A stretch of 64,000 nucleotides of DNA from Cohnella sp. SGD-V74 (GCF_003001675.1 NZ_PVYW01000002.1:248001-312000), one strand, 5' to 3'; counted from the stretch's first letter, positions 8,885 to 18,582 are shown. Made by a program: numbers and translations. Notes: generated from the sequence alone by a model not told the origin.

Positions 8885-9718
8885 ATGAACAACGACAACC
8901 GCGAGCTGCCGGAACTCAACTCCGACTACCCGCTCAGCGACAAGCAGACGTCCCTCTACCGGCAAGACGGTCACATCCGCTTAAAGCAGGTGATGAGCCC
9001 TTCCGAGGTGAGCGCCTACGAGCCGGTAATCTCGGAATCCGTCCGCAGGCTGAACAATCACGACAAACCCCTGAACCAACGCGACACCTACGGCAAGGCG
9101 TTCATTCAGGTAGGCAATCTGTGGGCAAAAAGCGAAGCGATCCGGCGCTTCACCCTTGCCCGGCGCTTCGCCAAAATCGCCGCCGAACTCATGGGCGTCC
9201 GAGGCGTTCGCCTGTACCACGATCAAGCGTTGTTCAAGGAACCGGGAGGCGGCCATACGCCTTGGCACCAGGATCAGATCTATTGGCCGCTCGACACGGA
9301 CAAGACCGTCACCATGTGGATGCCGCTCGTGCCCATCTCGGAAGAGATCGGCTCGATGACGTTCGCTTCGGGCTCCCATACGAACGGCTACGTGAGCAAG
9401 CTGGTCATTTCCGACGAATCCCACAGCACGTTGGGACAGTATATCGAAGCCAAGGGGATTCCGCAGGTCAATTACGGCGCGATGGCGCCAGGAGACGCGA
9501 CGTTCCATGCGGGCTGGACGCTGCACTGCGCTCCCGGCAATCCGACGGAGCATATGCGCAAAGTAATGACGATCATTTACATGGCCGACGACGCCAAAGT
9601 GATCGAACCCCAGAGCAACGTCCACCGGAACGCGCTGGAGCTCAGCCTTCCCGGCTGCAAGCCGGGCGGACCGGCGGCGAGCCCGCTCAACCCGATCGTC
9701 TATCGCCAAGAAGGCTGA
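8885..9718 (+). CDS. Phytanoyl-CoA dioxygenase (PhyH) family protein
   Basis: The 277-residue protein is a probable Fe(II)/2-oxoglutarate-dependent oxygenase. The iron ligands are seen as the HxD pair in TPWHQDQIYWPLD (about residues 120-128) and the distal histidine in FHAGWTLHCAPGNP, followed by an arginine in HMRKVMT that would bind 2-oxoglutarate. The second ATG at 8885 was chosen because AGGAGG then lies 8 nt upstream; the first ATG (8879) is only 2 nt from it. It is cytoplasmic, with no signal peptide. The AraC gene opposite it is its probable regulator. The substrate of members in this group is generally unknown. Confidence 0.88.
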   Translation: MNNDNRELPELNSDYPLSDKQTSLYRQDGHIRLKQVMSPSEVSAYEPVISESVRRLNNHDKPLNQRDTYGKAFIQVGNLWAKSEAIRRFTLARRFAKIAAELMGVRGVRLYHDQALFKEPGGGHTPWHQDQIYWPLDTDKTVTMWMPLVPISEEIGSMTFASGSHTNGYVSKLVISDESHSTLGQYIEAKGIPQVNYGAMAPGDATFHAGWTLHCAPGNPTEHMRKVMTIIYMADDAKVIEPQSNVHRNALELSLPGCKPGGPAASPLNPIVYRQEG

Positions 9719-9734
9719 ACGCCGGCAAAACGAA

Positions 9735-9765
9735 GAAAACCCGGAGCGTCATCCGGGTTTTCTCC
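9735..9765. terminator. Bidirectional intrinsic terminator
   Basis: AAAACCCGGA and TCCGGGTTTT form a 10-bp stem around a 6-nt loop, with T residues closing both arms (TTTTCT on the plus strand, TTTTCTTC on the minus strand). It lies between the convergent dioxygenase and response-regulator genes and suits both. Confidence 0.85.
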
Positions 9766-9829
9766 GTCCCAGGTTTTCACTTGGCCCGCAGACGAATCCG
9801 CAAGGTTCAAGGCATCCGCAGAAAGCCGG

Positions 9830-11446
9830 TCACTGCCTGTCCCCATCCGGCTGATCCGTTTTGCGAAACTGCTGGGGAGTAAGTCCGGTTTCCCTCTTGA
9901 ACACTTTGCTGAAATACTTCTCGTCCGCAAAGCCGATTTTCTCCGCGATCTCCCCGACTTTCAGATAAGGATTGCCGAGCAGCAGCTTGGCGTGGTTCAT
10001 GCGCAGCTCCGTGACGAATTCCTTGATGCCGATCCCGAACTCCTGCTTGAACAGACGGGCCACATATTCCGAATTCATGAAAAACTGGGCCGACACATCC
10101 TTGATCATCAACGGCTCGGTGTAATGCCGCTTCAAATAATCACGGACCTCGTAGATCGTCTCCTTCCGTTCCCTGCCCTGCAGCCTTCCGATCTCCCCGG
10201 CCAGCCTGAGCAATCGCCGTTCCAGACTCTCCGCCAACCGCTCCAGAGAGAATGCTCCGGTATCGTCCCAATAGACAAGTCGTTGATCCTCCGCCGCCTC
10301 CTTGTCCTCTTCCGAGCGTCCCGAACCGGCGTACAGCTCCTGCAGCCACTTCAGCTCCTGTTCCCACCACAGAATCTGCCTGGTCGTCAGGGAGGCGGCT
10401 TGCGCGCACCCGGAGAGCAGCTCGGACAGAAACCGCTTGATGTCGCTCCGGCTCTGTCCGGTCAAAATCATCCGCAGCTCCCGTTCCTCCTGCAGAAGCG
10501 ACAGCATGCCCGCCGGCTCCGCGGTCTCCGCGTATACGCCGTCCGGATCGGGGCGCAGATGGTTGACGCTCTGCCGGACCTCCTCCGCCTCCTCGAACGC
10601 CTCCGCCATTCCGTGCGGGAAAAACCGGCGCGAGGAGAGCGCGATCTCCATGCGGATGCCGAAGGTGCGGAGCATCGTGCGGGCCAGCTCCCCGCAGAGC
10701 GCCTTCTCATCGCGCGCATCGAACAGCAGCAGCACGATGACGCCCTCTTCCGATTGGTAGCGGAAGGCCGTCCCTCTTCGCGGAAAGTCGAGCAGCTCGC
10801 CGGCGACGTTCACGATCGAGAAATACAGCAGATCCTTCCTGTCCGAGAACGCCCGCTCGATGCGGCCCGCCCTCTCCTGGATCCGGCACATGCAGAGCGA
10901 ATAGGAGCGGCCCTGCCAGAGCCTCCATTCGTCGCCCAGCAGTTCCTCGGCCTCGCCTGCGGGAATGGCCGCCGAACGGTCCACGGTCTGCGTCAGCAGG
11001 CTGTCCTTCAGCAGCAGCCTTCGCTCGTTCATCGCCCGGGCGTTGCCGAGCAGGGCGGCCGCCTTTTCGTTCTCCCGCTCCAGCTCTCTCAGCGCGTCTT
11101 TTAATCTCTCGTAGACTTCGGTCTCGTCGATCGGCTTGATGAAATAATCGAAGCCCCCGTATTCGATCGTCTTCTTCAGAAAAGCGTAATCCTCATAGCC
11201 GCTGATGACGATCGTCTTGTGCGGATACGGAAGCTCCCGGAGCAGTCTCAGCAAATCTACGCCGTCCTTGTTCGGCATCCGCATGTCCGTCAGAATGATC
11301 GTCGGCCTCTCCTGTGCGATGATCCGGTACGCTTCCTCTCCGTCCGCCGCCTCAAGCACCGTCGTTATGCCGAGAGAGCGCCAGTCGATGGCCATGCCTA
11401 GAAATTTCCGGGTGCGCCTTTCGTCGTCCACGATGATGGCCTTCAT
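9830..11446 (-). CDS. Response regulator, YesN type (receiver plus AraC DNA-binding domain)
   Basis: The 538-residue protein begins with a receiver domain: acidic pair in IIVDDE, phosphoacceptor D54 in ILTDMRMP, and a conserved lysine in YFIKPID. About 300 residues of linker follow, and the last 100 residues carry the AraC-type double helix-turn-helix (IKDVSAQFFMNSEYVARLFK and VGEIAEKIGFADEKYFSKVFKRETG). It overlaps the kinase gene by 4 nt (ATGA), so the two are translationally coupled. It should activate importer B in response to the cognate kinase. The likely target is the region 16494-16640 before the MalF gene, where a -10-like TAGAAT lacks a good -35. Confidence 0.92.
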   Translation of the reverse strand: MKAIIVDDERRTRKFLGMAIDWRSLGITTVLEAADGEEAYRIIAQERPTIILTDMRMPNKDGVDLLRLLRELPYPHKTIVISGYEDYAFLKKTIEYGGFDYFIKPIDETEVYERLKDALRELERENEKAAALLGNARAMNERRLLLKDSLLTQTVDRSAAIPAGEAEELLGDEWRLWQGRSYSLCMCRIQERAGRIERAFSDRKDLLYFSIVNVAGELLDFPRRGTAFRYQSEEGVIVLLLFDARDEKALCGELARTMLRTFGIRMEIALSSRRFFPHGMAEAFEEAEEVRQSVNHLRPDPDGVYAETAEPAGMLSLLQEERELRMILTGQSRSDIKRFLSELLSGCAQAASLTTRQILWWEQELKWLQELYAGSGRSEEDKEAAEDQRLVYWDDTGAFSLERLAESLERRLLRLAGEIGRLQGRERKETIYEVRDYLKRHYTEPLMIKDVSAQFFMNSEYVARLFKQEFGIGIKEFVTELRMNHAKLLLGNPYLKVGEIAEKIGFADEKYFSKVFKRETGLTPQQFRKTDQPDGDRQ

Positions 11447-13251
11447 GTCCTCTCCTCCCCGATGCCGAACAACAGCGAGCTGTCCCGTTCTTCCATCCGT
11501 TCCGGCAGCAGCAGCGTTACCCGAAACCCGCCGCCTTCGCCGTTTTCCATCTTCGTCTCCGCGGAATCCCCGTAGTAGAGCCGAATGCGGCGGAACAGAT
11601 TGACCAATCCCACTTTGCCGTACGACTCATGCTGATCGGGCGGCCGATGCACCGCCTGCGTCACGCTCGCCATTTCCGCTTCGTCCATGCCCGGCCCGTT
11701 GTCTTCCACGACGATGCGAAGGCGCGGACCCTCCGCGGCTTCGACCTTCTCCACACGGATTGCGAGCCTGCCGTTGCCGGATTGGCGGTCGAAGGCGTGC
11801 TTGAAGTAGTTCTCCACCAGCGGCTGGATCGTCATCTTCGGCACGAACCAGCCGTCGTTGTGCCGGTCCGCCTCGATCTCGACGCTCAGCCGTTCCTCGA
11901 AGCGGTGCTTCTGCAGCTCCAGATAAGCTTGAACGTGCTCGATCTCCTTGACGAGCGGCACCGACTCTTCCTCGAAATCCATGCTGTAGCGCATCATCTT
12001 CGACAACGACCGGATCAGCCGGTACACTTCGAAATCTTCGTTCTCGTAAGCGAGCGCGGCCGTCGATTGCAGCGCGTTGTTCAGGAAGTGGGGGTTCAGC
12101 TGCGCCTGCAGCGTATTGAGTTGCTGCGTCTTGTTCTGAATCTCCAAATTGTATTCCTTGATCATCAAGGAGCGGATCGTCTCGACCATCGACTTGAACT
12201 GGTCTCCGACGATGCCGATCTCGTCGTTGCCAAGCCGGTCGAAGTCCACCTGCATATGGCCTTTCTTGATGCTGCGGATGTTGCGGACGAGCACCTGAAG
12301 CGGCCGGGTAATCTTGAACGAGACGAGCAGGGTAGCCGCCACGGCCAGCACCAGCGCCAGGCCGCCGATCCACAGATTCATCTTCACGATCTCGCGCGCA
12401 TTCCGGTTCAACGTGTCGTACGGAATTTGCTTGACCAGCAGCCAGCCTTCGTTTGTCTGCTGAAGCCGGTTGTACACCATGATCCCCCGGAAACCGCCTT
12501 CCTCCCAGCTCCAGTGTCCGCTTGGGCGGTCCTCCCGTCTGATCCTGTCCAGCCAGTCGGCCGAGGACGGCATTTCCCCGGTATCCGAGGAACGGAACAG
12601 CGCTTCCCCCTCCGGGTTGAGCAGCAGAAACTCGCTTTTCCCCGGCACGTACAAGTCTCTGACCAGCTCGCCGATCTCCTTCGCGTCGATCGTAATCGTC
12701 AAGTAGCCGAGCACGTCGTCGCCCGGAATGTCCACGAAGGCCCGCCGGTACGTGAATTGCCGCCCTTCCGGCCGTTCCAGGGCGAAATGCCCCCGATACG
12801 GATTTTCCAGCGCCCTGGCGTAGCCGTCTTCGGCATCGCCTTCCTGCGTATACTGCCTCCACAGCGAAGGCGTGAGCACGAACGTCAGTCCCGACCGCCT
12901 CATATACAGCTCGACTCTCTGGATATTGGGACTCGAACGGATGACCGTCAGCAAAATATCTTTCACGCCCGCGGACAGCGTATCGTCGCGCGACATCTCC
13001 CTGCGGAACAGATTGTTCGCCGCCGCGTTCGTGTAGAGCGAGAGGCCGAGCTGGTCGATCCGCTTCAAATAGGCATCGATGTTGCGGTGCCCTTCGGACA
13101 GGAGATTAATGTTTTCCTGGAGCGTCTGCTCCGCGACGGAGCGGCTCGTCAGTTGGTAGTTGAACACGATCGCCACCCCGAACGGCACTACCGTCGCCAG
13201 CAGCAGAAGCGCGATCAGCTTGCTGCGGATGCTGAACCGTATGTCGGCCAT
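11443..13251 (-). CDS. Sensor histidine kinase, YesM type
   Basis: The 602-residue membrane kinase has a first span at about residues 12-34, an extracellular sensor of about 250 residues, a second span near residues 290-310, a HAMP linker, and the His_kinase domain with the phosphorylated histidine in LNPHFLNN near residue 390. The ATP-binding domain shows VENYFKHAF (N box) and VEDNGPGM (G1 box). This LytS/YesM family usually pairs with AraC-type regulators such as the overlapping downstream gene. It lies downstream of the importer B genes behind a strong terminator, so its level is expected to be lower than that of the binding protein. Confidence 0.92.
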   Translation of the reverse strand: MADIRFSIRSKLIALLLLATVVPFGVAIVFNYQLTSRSVAEQTLQENINLLSEGHRNIDAYLKRIDQLGLSLYTNAAANNLFRREMSRDDTLSAGVKDILLTVIRSSPNIQRVELYMRRSGLTFVLTPSLWRQYTQEGDAEDGYARALENPYRGHFALERPEGRQFTYRRAFVDIPGDDVLGYLTITIDAKEIGELVRDLYVPGKSEFLLLNPEGEALFRSSDTGEMPSSADWLDRIRREDRPSGHWSWEEGGFRGIMVYNRLQQTNEGWLLVKQIPYDTLNRNAREIVKMNLWIGGLALVLAVAATLLVSFKITRPLQVLVRNIRSIKKGHMQVDFDRLGNDEIGIVGDQFKSMVETIRSLMIKEYNLEIQNKTQQLNTLQAQLNPHFLNNALQSTAALAYENEDFEVYRLIRSLSKMMRYSMDFEEESVPLVKEIEHVQAYLELQKHRFEERLSVEIEADRHNDGWFVPKMTIQPLVENYFKHAFDRQSGNGRLAIRVEKVEAAEGPRLRIVVEDNGPGMDEAEMASVTQAVHRPPDQHESYGKVGLVNLFRRIRLYYGDSAETKMENGEGGGFRVTLLLPERMEERDSSLLFGIGEERT

Positions 13252-13300
13252 CGGCTGCTCCCCCTGTTTCTTCGATGTCGTCCGCGCTCCCGGCGGGAAA

Positions 13301-13341
13301 AAGGCAAAACAAACCGTAAGCCCGAAGGCTTAGGGTTTGTT
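13301..13341 (-). terminator. Intrinsic terminator after the importer B binding protein
   Basis: AACAAACC and GGTTTGTT, then TAAGCC and GGCTTA, pair around a CGAA tetraloop; on the minus strand the stem is followed by TTTGCCTTTTT. It separates the binding-protein gene from the kinase/regulator genes. Confidence 0.8.
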
Positions 13342-13362
13342 CCGGGGAAGCTCGTCGGCTCC

Positions 13363-14679
13363 CTATTTCTGACTCAAGTTTTTCCAGGCTTCGTCCATCT
13401 TCTCCAGCACGAGGTCGTAATCGAGCTTGTTGGCGACATAACCTTGGACAAGCGCGTAAAACTCGTTGTACGTTCCGTCAGGCCATTGGTTAAAGCTCCA
13501 CGGAACGGTTTTGCCCGCTTGCGAATATTTCACCACTTCCTGCGACAACGAGCTCAGGCCGTCGGCCGGAATGTTGTCGTAGGCGGGAATGAATTGGAAG
13601 TCCTTGGCCAGGTATTTCTTGCCGGTCTCGGAGCTGACCATCCAGTCCATGAACGTCTTGGCCGCTTCGATCGCTTTCGAATCCTTGTTAACCGCCCAGA
13701 ACATCGGCGTGCCGACTTCGAGACGGTCCATCCGCTCGGCGTCGTCGTTGATCGGCACCGGCATCAGGCCGATGTTGCCGAGATCCGGATTCATCTGGCG
13801 CAGCGGCATTTCCGCCCAGTCCCCTTGATGGATCATCGCGACTTCTCCGTTGGCGAGCAGCGTTTCCTGCGTCTTGTAGTCCGTCGTAAGCGGGTTGGCA
13901 TACCCGTATTTCAGCGTCAGATCGAGAAACTTCTTGTAATCTTCAAAGATCGGGTTGCCTTTCATCGCAGCCGTCCCCGTCGTCAGGTCCTGAAGGAACT
14001 GGTCCGGATCGTCCTGCTGCGCGAACGCGATATTCATCTGCTGCATGCCGAGAATCCACCATTCCCCGTAGCCGTTGCCGAACGGCGTAATGCCTGCCGC
14101 CTGCAGCTTCTCCGCCGCCGCTTCCAGCTCCGACAGCGTCTTCGGCAGCTCGGTAATGCCGGCCTTCTCGAACAAGTCCTTGTTGTAGACCAGACCGAAG
14201 CCTTGCAGATTGTAAGGCATGCCGAAGAGCTTGCCGTCCAGCGTCGCCGCTTCCTTCGCGAACGGAAGCGCGTGCTCGGCCCAAGGCTCCCCGGACAGGT
14301 CAACGATGCGCGACTGCCACAGGCTCAGCATCGACGGTCCGTCTACCGCGAAAATGTCCGGTCCTTGCCCGGCGGCAAACCGGGTTTTCAGATCCGACTT
14401 CCAATCGGCGCTGCCGCCGACGATGTCGTTGACGATTTTAATATCGGGATGCTCCTTCTCGAACTCCGCCGTCATGGCGTTGAACGGCTCGGCGATGTCC
14501 ACCATGAAGTGAAACACGCGCACCTCCTGAATTTCTCCCGCCGCTTGGGACGGAGACTCCGCGCCCTGCGAGCCGCTCGCCTCGGGACTGCCGCTTCCCG
14601 ATTCGCTGCCGCCGCCGCACCCTGCAAGCAGCCCCGCGATCAGCGCAGCCGAGGCCAAACCTGTCCAACGTTTGTTCAT
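13363..14679 (-). CDS. Extracellular solute-binding lipoprotein, family 1 (importer B)
   Basis: The 438-residue protein starts MNKRWTGLASAALIAGLLAGCGGG; the lipobox is LLAG-C with the cysteine at residue 21, and a Ser/Gly linker follows. The body has GLVYNKDLFEKAGITELP, HQGDWAEMPLRQMNP and ETGKKYLAKDF, all usual for CUT1 binding proteins of the ABC-sugar group. It is the third gene of the importer B operon (MalF, MalG, binding protein), an order inverted relative to importer A. The gap to the MalG stop is 94 nt. The sugar is unknown. Confidence 0.92.
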   Translation of the reverse strand: MNKRWTGLASAALIAGLLAGCGGGSESGSGSPEASGSQGAESPSQAAGEIQEVRVFHFMVDIAEPFNAMTAEFEKEHPDIKIVNDIVGGSADWKSDLKTRFAAGQGPDIFAVDGPSMLSLWQSRIVDLSGEPWAEHALPFAKEAATLDGKLFGMPYNLQGFGLVYNKDLFEKAGITELPKTLSELEAAAEKLQAAGITPFGNGYGEWWILGMQQMNIAFAQQDDPDQFLQDLTTGTAAMKGNPIFEDYKKFLDLTLKYGYANPLTTDYKTQETLLANGEVAMIHQGDWAEMPLRQMNPDLGNIGLMPVPINDDAERMDRLEVGTPMFWAVNKDSKAIEAAKTFMDWMVSSETGKKYLAKDFQFIPAYDNIPADGLSSLSQEVVKYSQAGKTVPWSFNQWPDGTYNEFYALVQGYVANKLDYDLVLEKMDEAWKNLSQK

Positions 14680-14773
14680 TTCTGTTCCTCCCCGATTTTC
14701 ATTATAGAAGCGTATGTGAACCTTTTCCTATGGAAAAGAATGTCACCTTGGCGACTCGGCCTCTTCGGCCTTC

Positions 14774-15607
14774 TCAGCCTTTGACGGAGCCCGCCGTAAT
14801 CCCGCGAATGATGAACCTCTGCAAGCCGAGGAACAACGCGACGATCGGCGTCATCGACATGACCAGCGTGGCCAGCGCCATGTCCCACTGCTTCGCGTAT
14901 TGGGCGAAGAAGGAATAGAGCGCAAGCGGAATCGTGTACATTTTCGCCTGGTGCAGCACCATGACGGGAAGCAGGAAGTCGTTCCAGATCCACAAGCTGT
15001 TCAGAATGACCGCGGTCATCGTAATCGGCTTGAGCAGCGGGAACACGATTTTCCAGAATAGCCCCTGCATGCCGCAGCCGTCGATTATCGCCGACTCTTC
15101 GATCTCCGTCGGAACGGATTTGACGAACCCGTGGTACAGGAAGATCGTAAACGGCGCCCCGAGCCCGAAGTACAGCACGACCAGGCCCGGCAGGCTTCCG
15201 ATCAGCTCCAGCTTGCCGCCGATCTGCATAAGCGGAATCATGATCGATTGGAACGGAATGACCATCGACGAGACGAACAGCAGCAGGACGATCTGGCTGC
15301 CTCTGCCCGCCCGCCGGGCCAGCCTCCAGGCGGCCATCGAGCTGAGCAGGACGATGCCGGCGTTGCTCAGGACGGTGACGAACGCAGAGTTGAACAGCAC
15401 GTTAGGAAAATTCGTCGCCTTCCAGGCGCGGACGTAATTATCCGTGATGAACGCTTCCGGCCAATTGGCCGACCGGCTCATAATGTCCGGAAACAGCTTG
15501 AAGGAGTTCAGAACGACGAGATACAGCGGATACAGGAAGACAAGCGCGCAGACGACGATCGCAAGCTCTAGCAGCAGGGTTTTCCAGGAATAACGGTTTC
15601 CGACCAT
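14774..15607 (-). CDS. Carbohydrate ABC transporter permease, MalG type (importer B)
   Basis: The 277-residue protein has six hydrophobic segments, the first at about residues 11-30. The EAA loop is ESAIIDGCGMQGLFWKIVFP near residues 165-185, in which the usual EAA alanines are replaced by ESA. It ends ITAGSVKG, as in most MalG-type subunits. The start is one base after the MalF stop codon, so translation is coupled. It pairs with the MalF-type subunit encoded just upstream. Confidence 0.93.
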   Translation of the reverse strand: MVGNRYSWKTLLLELAIVVCALVFLYPLYLVVLNSFKLFPDIMSRSANWPEAFITDNYVRAWKATNFPNVLFNSAFVTVLSNAGIVLLSSMAAWRLARRAGRGSQIVLLLFVSSMVIPFQSIMIPLMQIGGKLELIGSLPGLVVLYFGLGAPFTIFLYHGFVKSVPTEIEESAIIDGCGMQGLFWKIVFPLLKPITMTAVILNSLWIWNDFLLPVMVLHQAKMYTIPLALYSFFAQYAKQWDMALATLVMSMTPIVALFLGLQRFIIRGITAGSVKG

Positions 15608-15608
15608 C

Positions 15609-16493
15609 TTACATCTGCACCTCCCGTCTTTTCGTCAGCGTAACCTGCAGCAGCGTAATGGCCGATACGACGAGGAAGAAAATGACCGCTTTCGCGCTTC
15701 CGAGCCCGTAACGATTGTTCTGGAAAGCTTCGTTGTAGATGTTCATCGTGACCGATTCCGTCGAGTGGAACGGGCCTCCGTTCGTCAGCGACAGGTTCAG
15801 GTCGAACACTTTGAACGAAATCGAGAGCGACAGGAACAAGCACACGGTAATCGACGGCATGATTAGAGGAAGGATGATCCGAGTCAACGAACGGAAGCCG
15901 CCGGCTCCATCGATGCGCGCCGCTTCCATAATCGACGAATCCACGTTCTGCAGCGCGGAAATGTAGATGACCATCAGGTACCCGCTGATCTGCCAGACGA
16001 AGACGATCACCATTCCCCAGAACCCGGTCGAAGCGTCGCCGAGCCAGCTTAGCTTGAAGAACGACCAGCCCGTCATGTTCCCCAGAGATGGGAAGCCTCT
16101 CAGAAAAATGAACTGCCAGATGAATCCGAGCAACAAGCCGGCCAGAATGTTCGGCATGAAGAAGGAGACGCGCAGCACGTTCGTCAGCTTCAGATGTCGG
16201 GTAAGCGCCAACGCGAAGCCGAAGCCGATCAGGTTGCTGAGCAGCAGGGAAATCATCATGAAGCGGAACGTAAACCAGAACGATCGCAGGAACCGGTCGT
16301 CTTGAGTGAACAACCGGACGAAATTGTCGAGTCCGACCCACTCCGCGTTGCCGCTGACCCCGTTCCAGGAGGTCAGGGAATAATAGAAGCCGAACAGAAA
16401 CGGAAGCAAGGTCAGCGTGATAAAGAAGAGCAAGGCCGGTCCTATAAACACGGCGTCGTGGAAGAGCTTGATTCTGGTATTGCGGCCTGGCAC
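15609..16493 (-). CDS. Sugar ABC transporter permease, MalF type (importer B)
   Basis: The 294-residue protein starts at a GTG preceded by AAGGAGGCGAAAGCC. It has six spans and the EAA-type loop MEAARIDGAGGFRSLTRIILP near residues 190-212. It is the first gene of the importer B operon, and the 218-bp region upstream is the only place for its promoter. There a TAGAAT hexamer is present on the minus strand without a recognisable -35, as expected for a promoter that needs an activator, here probably the response regulator encoded at 9830-11446. Confidence 0.93.
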   Translation of the reverse strand: MPGRNTRIKLFHDAVFIGPALLFFITLTLLPFLFGFYYSLTSWNGVSGNAEWVGLDNFVRLFTQDDRFLRSFWFTFRFMMISLLLSNLIGFGFALALTRHLKLTNVLRVSFFMPNILAGLLLGFIWQFIFLRGFPSLGNMTGWSFFKLSWLGDASTGFWGMVIVFVWQISGYLMVIYISALQNVDSSIMEAARIDGAGGFRSLTRIILPLIMPSITVCLFLSLSISFKVFDLNLSLTNGGPFHSTESVTMNIYNEAFQNNRYGLGSAKAVIFFLVVSAITLLQVTLTKRREVQM

Positions 16494-16641
16494 CGGCTTT
16501 CGCCTCCTTCGTGTTTGTCCCCGGGCGCGGCACGGCAGCCGGGGCGTCTTACATGTATTCTAAGCGATGGGCGGCAAGCTCCGAGCGGTACGCATTCGAC
16601 TGAAAAGGTGGAATAATCCGAGCTTTTTTTCGAACCTTTGA

Positions 16642-16682
16642 ATACGCGAAGAGGCCGCCCCGTCCGGGCAGCCTCTTCGCAG
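16642..16682 (-). terminator. Hairpin after the ROK kinase gene
   Basis: GCGAAGAGGC and GCCTCTTCGC form a 10-bp stem with further pairing inside the loop. No T-run follows directly, so it is a weak or factor-dependent terminator, or an mRNA 3' end stabiliser. Confidence 0.5.
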
Positions 16683-16711
16683 GTTCGACTATCGTCTTTA
16701 ATCGTACCGGA

Positions 16712-17650
16712 TCACTTCGAAAATACGGCTTCCGCCGCGCCCATGACGCCCGCCCGGTCCGGCAGCGCGGCCGGAAGAACGACCGGCGGCGCAGTTAATA
16801 CCGCTCGCCCGCGCTGCGCAAGCTCCCGAACGGCGCTCTCGAGCAGCAGCGAGCGGATACGGCTCAACCCTCCGCCGACGACGATCGGGCACTCTCCGAA
16901 CAGCTGGAACAGGTTCGCGCAGACGGTACCCAGAGCCCGTCCGGCTTCGGTCAGCAGCTTCCGGGCAAGCGCATCCCCCTGGTCCGCCAGAGCGCAGATC
17001 CGCTCGACCGACACTCGGCTCCCGCCATCCGGGTTCGCCGATCCTCCCGCAGCCGCTTCGTAACGTTCGGTCAAGCCGAGCCCGGACACGTACCTCTCCA
17101 GGCAGCCCCGATTGCCGCACGCGCAGTCGACTCCCTCGGGATAGACGGCCATATGCCCGATATTCAGCGGTCCGCCCATCGGATTCCGGTAGACACCTTC
17201 CGGCTCGATCAAGCAAGCGCCCACACCCGTGCCGATGGCGACGTACAGGAAACGGTCGAACTCCGCAGCCGCGCCGCGGCGACTTTCTCCCAACGCCCCC
17301 ATAACGACGTCGCTGTCCAGCGTAACCGGAACGTTCCACCTTTTTTGAAGCAGCGCGGCCAAGGGCACGTCCGACAATCCCAGGTTAACCGCGTACCGGA
17401 CCTCGGTGCGCTCCTCGTTCAGCAGCCCCGGCACGCCGACGCCAATTCCGGCCAACGTCCCTTGCCCGGGAGCTTCGCGCAGTTGCGCGGCTATTTCGTC
17501 CGCCAGCCCCGGAACGTCCAGCGCGCCGCTTCCCGTTCTGGGCGTCGGGAAGGAGCGGAAGCCGACCAACATCCCATCGCGGTTCACGAATCCCGTCTTC
17601 ACGTTGGTGCCGCCGATGTCGACGCCCAATGCCCATTCGATGCGGGACAA
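16712..17650 (-). CDS. ROK-family sugar kinase
   Basis: The 312-residue protein has the phosphate-binding motif ALGVDIGGTNVKTG at the N-terminus, the ROK sequence with the catalytic aspartate in LDSDVVMGALGE (about residue 105) and the zinc cluster GVDCACGNRGCLERYVSG (cysteines of CACGNRGC near residue 165). It should phosphorylate a free hexose or N-acetylhexosamine in the cytoplasm. It lacks the N-terminal helix-turn-helix of ROK repressors. The TTG at 17650 was chosen because AAAGGA lies 9 nt upstream; an upstream TTG at 17668 overlaps that site. The AraC gene ends 14 nt before this start, so the two are probably in one transcript. Confidence 0.9.
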   Translation of the reverse strand: MSRIEWALGVDIGGTNVKTGFVNRDGMLVGFRSFPTPRTGSGALDVPGLADEIAAQLREAPGQGTLAGIGVGVPGLLNEERTEVRYAVNLGLSDVPLAALLQKRWNVPVTLDSDVVMGALGESRRGAAAEFDRFLYVAIGTGVGACLIEPEGVYRNPMGGPLNIGHMAVYPEGVDCACGNRGCLERYVSGLGLTERYEAAAGGSANPDGGSRVSVERICALADQGDALARKLLTEAGRALGTVCANLFQLFGECPIVVGGGLSRIRSLLLESAVRELAQRGRAVLTAPPVVLPAALPDRAGVMGAAEAVFSK

Positions 17651-17664
17651 GGGCCCACGTCCTT

Positions 17665-18582
17665 TCAATGATAGTAATAATAGTGGTTAAGGGGATACGA
17701 CGTCTCCAGTTCGTTAACCGGAGACAGATGCTTCAGATGCGGCGCGGAAAACCGCTGCCGGTATTGGGAAGCGGTCATTCCCTTCACGCTCATGAACGTC
17801 CTGTAGAAATAGTGCACGCTCTGGAAGCCGACCGAATAGGCGATTTCCGAGATGCTCCGTTCCTCCGTAACCAGCAGTTGGCACGCCCTGTCGAGCCGGC
17901 GCATCAGAATCGCCTTCTGCGGCGACATTCCGGTGTACTGCACGAACTTGCGGGTAAAATGCTCATGGCTCCAGCCGGCCTCTTGAGCCAGGCGGGCGAC
18001 CGCAATCGGCTCTGTCAGATGGCGATCGATATAATCCAGCGCCTTCAGCACGGGAAGGGAATGCTTCGTATCGAAGATCGGCGCGAGCTTGGCGGAAGGC
18101 ATCCCTTTAAGCCCTTCAAGCTCCGCCAGCGCCGAGAGCAGCAGCAGCTTGCAGCGCTCCTGCCACAGATACAGCTTTTTGCTGGACAGGAACAAAATCT
18201 GCCGGATGAGCTGGGGGACGAACGTCTCTTCGACGGAATGCAGGCAGACGGATTCTTCCGGCCGCTCTCCTTCGTCGGAACGCTCCTCGGCGATCCGGTC
18301 GAGATAGAAGGTAACGAACAGATGCCTGACCGGGTGCGTCTTATCGAATTCGTACGAATACGTCTCCCCCGGCGGCGTGATAATGACGCACGGTTTGCTG
18401 AGTACGAACGATTTGCCCGGGCTTACGTAACGGGTATCGGACCCGACCGGAAAAAACACGATCTGATAGCTGTCCAGACAGACCGGCCCGTACACCCAGC
18501 CCGGCTTCACGACGAAGTCGCCGGATCTGACGAATCGAATGCGGCTCAGCTCGGCGGCGGAAGGAATCCAATCCAACGACAT
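17665..18582 (-). CDS. AraC-family transcriptional regulator
   Basis: The 305-residue protein has an N-terminal sensing domain (FFPVGSDTRYVSPGKSFVLSKPCVIITPPGETYSYEF, cupin-like) and the C-terminal helix-turn-helix pair (IAVARLAQEAGWSHEHFTRKFVQ and ISEIAYSVGFQSVHYFYRTF). It sits between the SIS gene and the ROK kinase gene in one gene cluster, so it probably senses the sugar handled by that cluster. The C-terminus ends with the odd run HYYYYH, encoded by TAT/TAC codons. Confidence 0.9.
   Translation of the reverse strand: MSLDWIPSAAELSRIRFVRSGDFVVKPGWVYGPVCLDSYQIVFFPVGSDTRYVSPGKSFVLSKPCVIITPPGETYSYEFDKTHPVRHLFVTFYLDRIAEERSDEGERPEESVCLHSVEETFVPQLIRQILFLSSKKLYLWQERCKLLLLSALAELEGLKGMPSAKLAPIFDTKHSLPVLKALDYIDRHLTEPIAVARLAQEAGWSHEHFTRKFVQYTGMSPQKAILMRRLDRACQLLVTEERSISEIAYSVGFQSVHYFYRTFMSVKGMTASQYRQRFSAPHLKHLSPVNELETSYPLNHYYYYH

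Noticed and set aside
11629..14784. A 1051-codon frame on the plus strand opposite the kinase and binding-protein genes.
   Set aside because: The composition is rich in Arg/His/Gln, the usual mirror of a GC-rich coding strand, and it has no ribosome site or domain; the minus-strand genes are certain.
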